A program made the position numbers and the translations under genes. Positions 41,084 to 49,905 of a DNA stretch of 64,000 nucleotides are shown in pieces. This DNA is from Chaetoceros tenuissimus (lineage: Eukaryota > Bacillariophyta > Thalassiosirophyceae > Chaetocerotales > Chaetocerotaceae): the NCBI GenBank assembly GCA_021927905.1, contig BLLK01000020.1, positions 2,356,001-2,420,000 on the forward strand, given 5' to 3'. The notes beneath the pieces were generated by a model, which had not been told where the DNA came from, did no database searches, and saw nothing but the letters and a program-made list of their open reading frames with translations. The stretch's first letter is position 1. The number at the start of each line of letters is the position of its first letter.

Positions 41084-41763
41084 TCAATAGATTTCTCGAA
41101 ATCTTTTCATGTCTGCCCATCCAAACAACTCGACATGAGCAAGGTCAATGCTCAGTTGCAGCTACACACAGACATACATAAAAGTTGATTTTAGATTGAT
41201 TCTTGGATTTATACTAACAGATTTGGTGATACTTTCGAATTTAGTTTTAGTCAAAGGTACTATCGAAAAGCTATGAAATGAATGTATATCAACCGACCGA
41301 CATGCATAGAGTCTTTGGATATATGCGCTGATGCGGTCCAGAAATAGACCCAACATTTATTCCACTTTTCCAGTGGTGGATTCAAGAACTGGTATTGTAT
41401 CCAGGTTTGCAATTGTGATGTACTTCAAAAACAACATTTTGATACAGAATACATCATTTGGTTTGGTGCCGCAGCAATATTTTTGTATTCTTCTTTTCAA
41501 AATGCCATAATAATTTCCCTACAAACATCGTGACTTGGTTCTGATTCAATAGACGAATCATTATTCAAATTGAATCTAAAACAGAAACCCTGACCGAAGA
41601 GACTGTCATTGGCAGTTACTGTAACCATTGAATCTTGAGAAATGCATTCTTTCATCTTTGATAGGTGTAAAATAACCTTAAATATTATCACCATTGGATT
41701 TAAATAATATATAGAATTGTTTACCAAGTGTTAAACATTACCTACAGTAACACTACTCGTCAT
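41084..41763 (-). CDS. Possible unmodelled multi-exon gene or decayed gene
   Basis: Several minus-strand segments read like real protein but no single splice model joins them. ATG at 41763 gives MTSSVT, then GTAGGT may be a donor to an acceptor TTTAAG at 41677, continuing for 59 codons to TGA (41497-41499). The same frame continues after that TGA and a second TGA (about 41425) with Trp-rich sequence (LEKWNKCWVYFWTASAH). After a good acceptor (TGTGTGTAG) another frame gives LSIDLAHVELFGWADMKR and a stop at 41084. Options are an intron arrangement I could not solve, a pseudogene with Trp-to-stop changes, or UGA recoding. The start lies 164 bp from the divergent SMARCD start. Confidence 0.3.
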
Positions 41764-41926
41764 TGTTTCCCACAAAGGAGAAGTAATCCCTTTTCGGTAA
41801 GGATTTCATCTACAAGTCCATACTTACCAAGATAACTTAGATAATTTGAACACAACAACACAACACATTTTGATATCTCATATCTCATGTTTTCATTTAC
41901 TGGACTTCAGGATAAGCAAGTACAGC

Positions 41927-43753
41927 ATGACTTCTAAAGAAAATACCAAAATTGAATCAAGGCTTCCTGACTTGCTGGATAAGTTTCAGCAGCGGCTGCA
42001 AAAGATTGACACACTTGAAAGAAAGTTGGAAGAAAAAGTGGCTGAAAAGAGAACTAGGGCACTGAATATCCTAGATGAACTCCCTACCTATAGGTCGTCT
42101 ACTCTTCGTCTCTACATCACGCATACCTTTGAAGAAGCAGTTGAAAAGGAGACTAAAGTTGTATCAGTTGAAACTCCGCCGCAAATTCATCCATCGATAG
42201 ATAATCCATTTGCACCGACACCTACGCCGCCTCCACCTCAAACGAAGGAAATTGTTGTAGAATCCAATGTAAACAAATGGAATACAGTCATTGAAGGCAA
42301 ATTATTGGTCACTGATAAAGACCATCAAAGTGCAGCAGCTTTTGAAAGAGCTTCTAAAGCTTTGGCGCTCAAGGACGGCGGGAGAGTCTATCAAACACAA
42401 AATGATAGTGAATCAATTGATACTTCAGACATGTCACTTCGTGAAAGGACAGCGACCAGATTCATGCATGATCGTGAAGGAGAAGAACATCTCATTCCTG
42501 TAAAGTTTACTCACTATTTTGACCGGATATCGGTTACATTCCAAAGCTTTCAAGAAGATAAAGCCATGGCAGAAATGTTAAGTAAGAAGACTCCAAGCAA
42601 ACGCAACAAAAAGAAGAATGCCAAGTCTCCAACGCCTCCTCCTGTTTTGAACAAATATACAACAAATGGGCAAAAAACTTCCTTATTTTGGAATCGTGAG
42701 AGGGCCGCTGCACCAGGGAGTGGAGCATCTAAATCTTTTTCAATGGATACTCATGCATTCCACGCATTGTATACGGAACCATGCGAAGAGGAAGGTCTAG
42801 AAAATACTGTGGTAGCGACTATTCGCTTGCATCGTAGGGAGTTGAAGGCGAAGTATAAGCCATCACCTACATTATGCAGTTCATTGCTCCCATTTCTCAT
42901 GCCAAAAAAGACACCATTGGAACATTCTGAGACAGCTCCACCAGAACACAATGACGTTCAAATTCCTACTGTCTTGACTATGGAGGAAGCTGTTGGCGCA
43001 GTGGAATTTTATGTTCGTGAGAATAAGCTCTGGATACGTGACCCAGAAGGAACTATGAAAATCAATAATGATGACAAATTAGAGCAATTATTTGGAGTAA
43101 AAGAGATGACAATGGGTGAACTGGAGCGATTGTTCTTATCAAGGGGTTTACTTGTGCCATGTATCCTTGGTACACCTGGGGATAGTCCAGTTGTGTTCAA
43201 GTATGTACTTACCAAAGACAAAGCAACGAATGCAAAAGATGCTGCAACATCTAATCATAAAGAAAGTGAAGATAAGCTTGATCAGCCTATTCCGAAGAGA
43301 CGTCGCGTTGATGACAAAATGGATAATTCAGCACATTCAGCAGTATCTGATAATGAGTTCATTCCGAACCTATTGACTTGCGATATAAGTGTGGACGTGG
43401 CACATTTGTATCATTCTCAGTGTCGTGAAATTCTTCGAAGAGTCAAGATTCGTGAGTATGACTATGCGTCATGTAGAACTAAGGCATTGCGTACCGTCGA
43501 ACATACAAAGGCTTCAGAAGACACTGTCAAGGATCGACTTGAAAATATCGTCAGGCAACGAGGTTTAACTACTGGTCACCAACCTCTACTAGCAGTGTTG
43601 GCAAAAGAATCTCCAGAAGGTTCAGAAACTAGAATTGCAGCACATCTGGATATGAAAACAGCATTGCTCGTTGAAAAGCTTGAAGATCATGTGGAAAAAG
43701 CAAGTGCATGTTGGGAGATTGTCAACAAATGTAGGGGAGTAGTTGATAAGTGA
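41927..43753 (+). CDS. SWI/SNF complex subunit SMARCD/BAF60/Rsc6 homologue
   Basis: 608 residues from the first ATG (41927); upstream in-frame sequence lacks ATG. SMARCD features appear in order: an N-terminal coiled coil with LERKLEEKVAEKRTRAL (about 25-45), STLRLYITHTFEE (about 57-69), KWNTVIEGKLL (about 116), FTHYFDRISVTF (about 194) corresponding to the family KFSSFFKSLVIEL block, and a divergent SWIB-like domain (about 318-413) with AVEFYVRENKLWIRDPEG then LEQLFGVKEM. A nuclear-localisation-like PKRRRVDD follows. SMARCD subunits bridge SWI/SNF remodellers to transcription factors. A basic insert around residues 215-235 (KKTPSKRNKKKN) is unusual. Confidence 0.85.
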   Translation: MTSKENTKIESRLPDLLDKFQQRLQKIDTLERKLEEKVAEKRTRALNILDELPTYRSSTLRLYITHTFEEAVEKETKVVSVETPPQIHPSIDNPFAPTPTPPPPQTKEIVVESNVNKWNTVIEGKLLVTDKDHQSAAAFERASKALALKDGGRVYQTQNDSESIDTSDMSLRERTATRFMHDREGEEHLIPVKFTHYFDRISVTFQSFQEDKAMAEMLSKKTPSKRNKKKNAKSPTPPPVLNKYTTNGQKTSLFWNRERAAAPGSGASKSFSMDTHAFHALYTEPCEEEGLENTVVATIRLHRRELKAKYKPSPTLCSSLLPFLMPKKTPLEHSETAPPEHNDVQIPTVLTMEEAVGAVEFYVRENKLWIRDPEGTMKINNDDKLEQLFGVKEMTMGELERLFLSRGLLVPCILGTPGDSPVVFKYVLTKDKATNAKDAATSNHKESEDKLDQPIPKRRRVDDKMDNSAHSAVSDNEFIPNLLTCDISVDVAHLYHSQCREILRRVKIREYDYASCRTKALRTVEHTKASEDTVKDRLENIVRQRGLTTGHQPLLAVLAKESPEGSETRIAAHLDMKTALLVEKLEDHVEKASACWEIVNKCRGVVDK

Positions 43754-43785
43754 GGTAATAAACAGCTAAATTTTACTACGTAGTA

Positions 43786-45002
43786 TTATATCCCACATTC
43801 TTTCTTCAGGTTTGCCAATAATTCATTGATTTCATCTCTCGAATTCTTTGTAATTGTTCCTTCTGTCATGAATAAGCCAGCGATATGTTTCGGTTGTACC
43901 TTTCGGTCAAGATACAGAGCACCGTTCTGTAGTTGATTCTTTGGAGCACCAATCATCCAAGATATTCCTTCAGCTCCCTCCCAAGCAGTTCGAAGAGGTT
44001 GAAGATATTTTTGATCATCTGCGAGCCAGTCTTCCAAAGCCTGAGTTCCGCTCCAACCTATGGTCACATACAATTTATCATTTAGAAATGAAAACAACAA
44101 TAGAGCACAAGAAATTAAACAATAAGCTTACCTGGGTGAGCTGTCAAATATGTGATGCCGTCATTGTTCTTTTCCCATTCTTCTGCCAAAATCACTTGCG
44201 CTCGCTTCGCATACGCGTATGCCATTACTCCATCGTATTTTTGTCCTTCTGCAGTATTAGTAGCATCTTTCCAGTCTGGAAATTTGGTTGTATACATACC
44301 AGCACTAGTTACAAAGATGACTTTTGGTTCCTTCCCTCCATCAACTGCTGCTTTCAATTGAGGAGTAAGTAATTTTGTCAAATAATAGGAACCGAGCAAG
44401 TGAGATGCAAATGTAACTTCTCTACCACCATCTTTTGTCAATCGTTTATCACTCAACAAAGCACCAGCATTACAGACTAAGCAATCGATACTTGATTCTT
44501 TAGATTGTAAATCGTCCACAATAGCTTTGACTTGAGAAAGCTCCCCAACATCTGCAAGTAGCACATGAACATTTGTATTAGACGTCGCCTTAATTATCTC
44601 ATCTCTGGCTTTTTCTGCACGCTCTCTTGTTCTACAGACCATATAGATTTTTGCCTGCTTCGCAGCACAATATGTTGCCAATTCTTTTCCGATACCCTGG
44701 TTCGCTCCTGTGACAACAATAATTTTCCCTTCCAAATTTACACCATCACTTGATTCATCATCCATAGCCACGTCTGCTCGCGACTGTACTGGAGACTCAT
44801 ACTTTTGTGTGTGTTTGATATATCCTGTTTTTGTGAAGTTGAGTCTACCTAAAGTGTAAAATTGAGTGGAGGCTAATCCAGTCCCAAAAAGAAATCTTGC
44901 TCTTGATAGCATCTTTTTCGGAGAAACGATTGATGTAGACGCAATTGCCAAAGATGAATGGATGAATGCACTTGCTAGCAGCAGGTAGGGATAGTATCGC
45001 AT
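43786..45002 (-). CDS. Short-chain dehydrogenase/reductase, DHRS12/retinol-dehydrogenase-like (two exons)
   Basis: Exon 1 is 45002-44132 and exon 2 is 44057-43786; the 74-nt intron (GTAAGC donor, GACCATAG acceptor, phase 1) joins THAHPG-type sequence (YLTAHPG) to WSGTQALEDW, restoring the conserved HPGW of the family, and gives 380 residues. An N-terminal signal-anchor (MRYYPYLLLASAFIHSSLAI) precedes the Rossmann domain: TGANQGIGKE (about 97), CNAG (about 177) and catalytic YAYAK (about 260). Membership in the classical SDRs near DHRS12 is suggested by the C-terminal region; the substrate could be a lipid or retinoid-like compound. The stop is 32 bp from that of the SMARCD gene. Confidence 0.85.
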
Positions 45003-45269
45003 CTATTTGTGGTCAAACTCTCCCAAAAAATTTTTTTCTCCTTTTTTTCTCAAGAATTCATCACAGTTCTTTTTCTCTTCATTCTTCTTCTTTGAACGGG
45101 CACACGTCATAGGCCTTTGTCATTGTCATGATGGTGATGTCATCATTTAACGGTCGAAACAGTTAGAAAAGGCCCACTTTTTGCTTTTTTTGCTGTCTTT
45201 TCCTCGCCTTCTCGACCATTCATTCATCATCATCTTTCATAATATTATCAACTCCTACAAATAAAAGGA

Positions 45270-46494
45270 ATGACGGAAAGCACTGATACTTCTTTACGAA
45301 AAGCAACCTACAAGGAACTGATTGCATGTCAATTTTCTTCATGGTATCCCAAGTTTCGGGCGCTAAATAAACATTCAGAAAAAGTATATCCTAAGAACAA
45401 TGTAACGATTCGATCCAAAATAATATCACCTTTACCACATGAATTCATAGAATACTTAAAAAGTGATGGAGTCGTTTTACCCAGAGGCGCTGAGAAATTA
45501 TCAAGCTGTATCCCTGAGAATGTTGATGATTGGTCTACGGATGATGAACATGAACATCAAGAAGAAGACGATGATGACGAGCAACACGAAGAACTGGCTT
45601 ATTTTCCCGAATTGAATCGGCAAATTGAGGAAATTTTGGAAACTCTAGGACCAGTCATGCCAAAACTGAATTGGAGTGCACCAAGGGATGTTTCTTGGTT
45701 GAATGAATCTACTTTGAAATGTAGTACATTAGGTGATGTCTATCTTTTATTGAAGTCAAGTGATTTTTGTATGTTTGATTTAGATCATGCATTAGATGAT
45801 ATAGACTTGCCTTCTGAAGAAGATCCAAAAGTAGAACACGAGCTTGTTTTGAGAAAATGGTAAGTCAAATTCTTTTTCGTGGCTTTACTTTTTCTTCTTT
45901 GTTTTGTTTGAATTTTACTGATACAATCTAAATAGGAGTAACTTACACGCAAGTATGGAGTTTCGGTGTTTTGTTTCTAGGCATGAGCTTATTGCTATTT
46001 GCCAACGTAATCATACAGAGCATTATCCTCATCTCAAAAAGGAATATATGGAAATTAGATCTCTTGTCATGGACTTCTTTGATGAGTATATACAACATAA
46101 TTATGCAGATGGAGAAATTGAGAATTACATATTCGATATATATGTGGACAAAAGTCAGCGAGTATGGTTACTTGACTTCAATTTATTTAGTGAACGAACA
46201 GACGCTTTATTATTCACATGGCGGGAAATAAATTCTTTACATAATGGTTTAACCTTGGCTGAAGATGGCGATGAAGAGGAGGAATCTAAAAGCAAAGATG
46301 AAGTTGATGTGATTGACTGTGATAATACAAAACCAATTATGAGAGTTGTCATGAATGAGTATGACGTCCAATTTGATCCTTTAGCATCTTATCGAGCGCC
46401 AATTGATACGGTAGATTTGGCATCGGATAAGGCAGGAACACAAACATTCAAAGAGTTCATGGAGATGTGCCAGAAGCCTTCTGAGATGGATTAA
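45270..46494 (+). CDS. CDC123: CDC123 (D123 family), eIF2 assembly factor (two exons)
   Basis: Exons 45270-45859 and 45936-46494 flank a 76-nt intron (GTAAGT donor, CTAAATAG acceptor, phase 2), giving 382 residues. D123 motifs run through both: PKLNWSAPRDVSWLN, VYLLLKSSDF, LVLRKW, then MEFRCFVSRHELIAICQRN, FDIYVDKSQRVWLLDFN. An acidic loop (DDDDEQHEE) lies at about residues 95-110. CDC123 has an ATP-grasp-like fold and helps assemble eIF2 from its subunits, so it acts in translation initiation and cell-cycle entry. It is divergent from the SDR gene across 267 bp containing ACGTCA (45104-45109) and TGATGTCATCA (45135-45145). Confidence 0.93.
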
Positions 46495-46538
46495 AGCAGT
46501 AAAACTTCTAGTCTCTGTTTTTTAATTGTTCTTTAATC

Positions 46539-49142
46539 CTAAACTATTTCTGGTAATTGTCCGATAGCCTCAAGATTTTCCAATTCCAACACCTTTAGTC
46601 TTGCCTTTTGTTGACGATTCTTTCTCCAGTACCATACAGTTGCAATTATCATCACGCTTGTCACACAAACTCCTGCAATAGTGTTGAGAAGAACGGGATC
46701 GTAATGGTTATTGGCATCGTCGTCAACATCTTCAACAATGTCCAAATATGAATTTATGAGCATCAATGCTGAGTCAAAGGCACCGTGAAGGATAATAGCA
46801 GGCCAAACAATACTACCAACTCCAATATTCCCACTCTCGTTATCCTCTTCAAGAAATTTCTTGATTACACCCAAGCTTTGTATCGCAGCACACAGTGCAT
46901 GCACTGGGAAAATCGAGCGGAAAATAAGCATGGTAATTTCTTCTTGAGTATTTTGACTTCCTAGAAAAAAGACGTAAATGAAATTCTCGGCACATGCCAG
47001 GCCAACTGCTGTACTTATCATGGCAGTTGTCACAGCTGCAGCTCGTTGACGTACAGTTCTGAGCTCTAAGTCTTCTTCGAACTCTTTTTTCCCAAATGCC
47101 TTACTTCTTCCTTTGCTATGCCCTCTGTGATGCCTCCATCCTTTTGTGCCAGAAAAATTTGACTCAAATGTGCCGGTTCTGGAATCCAGTAAACTTGCAT
47201 TGTTGCTACTGTATGGATAAGACTCTCCACCCCCAATCTTTGCTTTTACATCCTGCTTCATTCTATCTAAACCAGTTAAGAATATCAAATCAGGATGTTC
47301 TATTGCTCTGAAACTGTAATATTTCGATATTTCTTCGGATGCAGCAGCTACTAAAAACGCTTGTATGATATCTGCGAAGATCATGAAATACTTGTAATTA
47401 TCATATATCCATGTTCCAATTCCCTCACCTGCAAAAAGTGAAACTATCATTGCTATTGTGTAGTAAATTGAAATGAGAAAATTCACAACAATCACTTCTA
47501 TCACGAAAGCCATTGGAGTTGCTACTAAAAATCCAACTGCGAAGAATTTGATCACTGCATCGAGACTCAAGTCACTCTTGTGGAAAATACCATGAACAAT
47601 ACCTGTACAAAACAACGTGAGACTTTTATTAGGAACAGCAGTATCGTTAATGAATAATAGGTTCAGTTTCTTACCGACAACAACAAAACTCTGGACAAAT
47701 GTCATAATTAATACGCATGCATCTGCCCATGTAAAATTTGCCCGCGGATTAAATTGCTCTGTTAGGATGATTGCTAAAGTAACAGCAGCAAACATGGAAA
47801 CAATATACTTTGATAGTTTGCTCAGCGCGTCAAAATGTGACTGCCATCCAAACTTTTGCTTTGACTCCTTCCACTTTCGCCGAAGGAAAAAGACGTTTCT
47901 GTAGTATTCTTCAAATGGTTGATGGGTGATGTAGTCAACTCTTTGATGCTTAGGTGGCAGGAGTAGTCTCGCTTCTCTTGCTTCTTGTGCAAGTGCGCAA
48001 ATTGAGCAGCATTGAACCCAAATTCTACACATTTTTCCACAACACATCTTTGAAAATTTATTCCAAAGAGTATTCATGCAATCTTGTTCTTCTTCATCTT
48101 CATCCTCGTTTCTATCAATGGGATAACATCCGCATAAAGAATGACCACAAGCTCCATCGTACTTATCTTCTCTTGCCATTTTCTTATCTTTTCCAGTCAA
48201 AAACACTTTGTGAGAACCATAATAGGTTTTATCATCTTGAGCCCTCGCTCTCAATACCGCAAATCTAGTCATCATTCTTTTTCGTCTTCCAAAAATACCA
48301 AGTATCAAACAAAAGAATGCACACAAACCGATGCGTATATAATTTGCCAATTTTTCATTGTCCAAAATGTTTTTTTGCCGCAATGATCTTTCCTGAAAAG
48401 TTGTACCAGTATGTGTTACAGTATGCTCATTCTGATATAAAATATCTTTTGCCATGGATTCAATTGGCAACCAAAATTGCTCATGGTATTCTTTGAATCT
48501 CATTACATTTGGAACATAGTGCTTCTTCAGTTGGTCATTTCTTTCAAGGTTTCTGTAGTAATATCCACCATAGTGCATCTGCGGTTTGGTACCAAAGCCC
48601 CAAATCATATAAGTAAGAATCATAGCTATAGAAGTCACTAGTATAGCAATCGATAAGATTTTCGACGGACTCTTTTTTTCACTCGCTTGGACCTTTCGTT
48701 CCTGATTCCTCACATGCAACAAGTGCTCAGTACGTGCTGAACTCAATATTCCACACCACGCAGCACTCGGACAAACTAAAGACTCATCAAGAAACAATGA
48801 TGATATAGATGTACTAAAGCCTCTATATCTTTTCAATCCTTTCCTTCTTTTCCGTTTAGACTTTGTAGTTGCTTGACTGTATTGACTTTGTCTAGTAGCT
48901 ATGCTCATGTTATCATTAGCAAAGTTACTTTTTCTACTTTGATCATCGTCAGGAAGTTGGAATGGTGGGATATAGTCCCCCTGATTTTGATCTGTCTCAT
49001 CTATTGTGTGATTCTTCTTTTTAGAAGATGATCTGCTAAATAGTTTCTTAAAAAAGGGTTTCTTCCCCGATTTTGTGCTGGTATTTTCATCGTCATTGTT
49101 TGTTATGGGAACACTATCTGGCTTCTCGCCAAAAGCCAGCAT
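46539..49142 (-). CDS. PrsW-like multi-pass membrane protease homologue (probably two exons)
   Basis: The unspliced frame is 867 residues. A likely intron at 47603-47674 (72 nt, GTAAGA donor, TTTTGTACAG acceptor) is in frame and stop-free; removing it gives 843. The N-terminus is polar with basic and Ser-rich stretches, followed by about eight to ten hydrophobic segments. The family motifs are ASEEISKYY (EExxK, about residue 600), LACAENFIY, FPVHALCAAIQS and ILHGAFDSA (about 785), in the order of the PrsW/CPBP-like membrane proteases. Bacterial PrsW cleaves the anti-sigma factor RsiW. This protein is far longer than bacterial PrsW because of the N-terminal 400 residues. Proteolytic activity is inferred from conserved Glu/His positions. 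Confidence 0.78.
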   Translation of the reverse strand: MLAFGEKPDSVPITNNDDENTSTKSGKKPFFKKLFSRSSSKKKNHTIDETDQNQGDYIPPFQLPDDDQSRKSNFANDNMSIATRQSQYSQATTKSKRKRRKGLKRYRGFSTSISSLFLDESLVCPSAAWCGILSSARTEHLLHVRNQERKVQASEKKSPSKILSIAILVTSIAMILTYMIWGFGTKPQMHYGGYYYRNLERNDQLKKHYVPNVMRFKEYHEQFWLPIESMAKDILYQNEHTVTHTGTTFQERSLRQKNILDNEKLANYIRIGLCAFFCLILGIFGRRKRMMTRFAVLRARAQDDKTYYGSHKVFLTGKDKKMAREDKYDGACGHSLCGCYPIDRNEDEDEEEQDCMNTLWNKFSKMCCGKMCRIWVQCCSICALAQEAREARLLLPPKHQRVDYITHQPFEEYYRNVFFLRRKWKESKQKFGWQSHFDALSKLSKYIVSMFAAVTLAIILTEQFNPRANFTWADACVLIMTFVQSFVVVGKKLNLLFINDTAVPNKSLTLFCTGIVHGIFHKSDLSLDAVIKFFAVGFLVATPMAFVIEVIVVNFLISIYYTIAMIVSLFAGEGIGTWIYDNYKYFMIFADIIQAFLVAAASEEISKYYSFRAIEHPDLIFLTGLDRMKQDVKAKIGGGESYPYSSNNASLLDSRTGTFESNFSGTKGWRHHRGHSKGRSKAFGKKEFEEDLELRTVRQRAAAVTTAMISTAVGLACAENFIYVFFLGSQNTQEEITMLIFRSIFPVHALCAAIQSLGVIKKFLEEDNESGNIGVGSIVWPAIILHGAFDSALMLINSYLDIVEDVDDDANNHYDPVLLNTIAGVCVTSVMIIATVWYWRKNRQQKARLKVLELENLEAIGQLPEIV

Positions 49143-49905
49143 TGTAGGATGATGCTATGATCAGTGAGTGAGTGTAGGGTATCAACAAATTCGGTTTTCA
49201 AATCAAAGCGGTGAGCTAATCAGCCATGGTGGTAGTTTTTTAAATGTAAATAACACATGTGTGTTGAAATATATACCAAGTTTACCAGGTATGGTATGCT
49301 TATTACGTACGCAAATATGCAAAGAAAGGCTAGGCTTGTTTTATGATACTTAGACATGGGATTCGATTCAAATTTTCAATTTCCGTTGAAACATAAGACT
49401 AAAGAGAATAGTAAAATAGTCGTAGACATCTTAATTTTCTAATCCTGTTTTTTGTGACAGAAGAAGCTCTCCACAACCATTCATTCATGAGAACAAACTT
49501 CTGATTACAACCCGGATAAGAAAACTGGTGTCACTTGGTGACGCCTCATTTTGTCCGACGTAAGTAGTGGCTGTAGTTGAAGAAGATGATACTTGTACAC
49601 AACAACATCCTTCATCCGGGCTTCCTCCTCTTCTTGTCACACCTAATTGATAGTGATTGGATTGATGATGCAGAACTTACATGCCTCTCGTCGCCTTCCT
49701 TCAGCATCAAATTTGGCATCAATATAATCGGTTCGTTCTTTCAAAATTGAAATACATTGACAACTATATCCACCTAGCTTACCAGAATATCAGTATTGAA
49801 GCTTCCATTCAAAGGATTCTTAAATACCGTGATTGACGAAATTGCTATCACTGTGTACACTGACACTGGACGCAATACCTTCCCACTTCCCACCATCATT
49901 GCACC
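49143..49905. other. Divergent promoter region, PrsW-like / NIT-kinase
   Basis: 763 bp, no gene. It has GTCACTTGGTGAC (5-bp arms, 49530-49542) overlapping TGACGC (49539-49544). TGACGC is one of the CO2/cAMP element variants reported in diatoms, but such 6-mers are expected by chance. Confidence 0.5.

Noticed and set aside
49530-49545. GTCACTTGGTGAC inverted repeat overlapping TGACGC
   Set aside because: Five-base arms are too short to be significant and the surrounding sequence offers no support; noted only in the intergenic entry.
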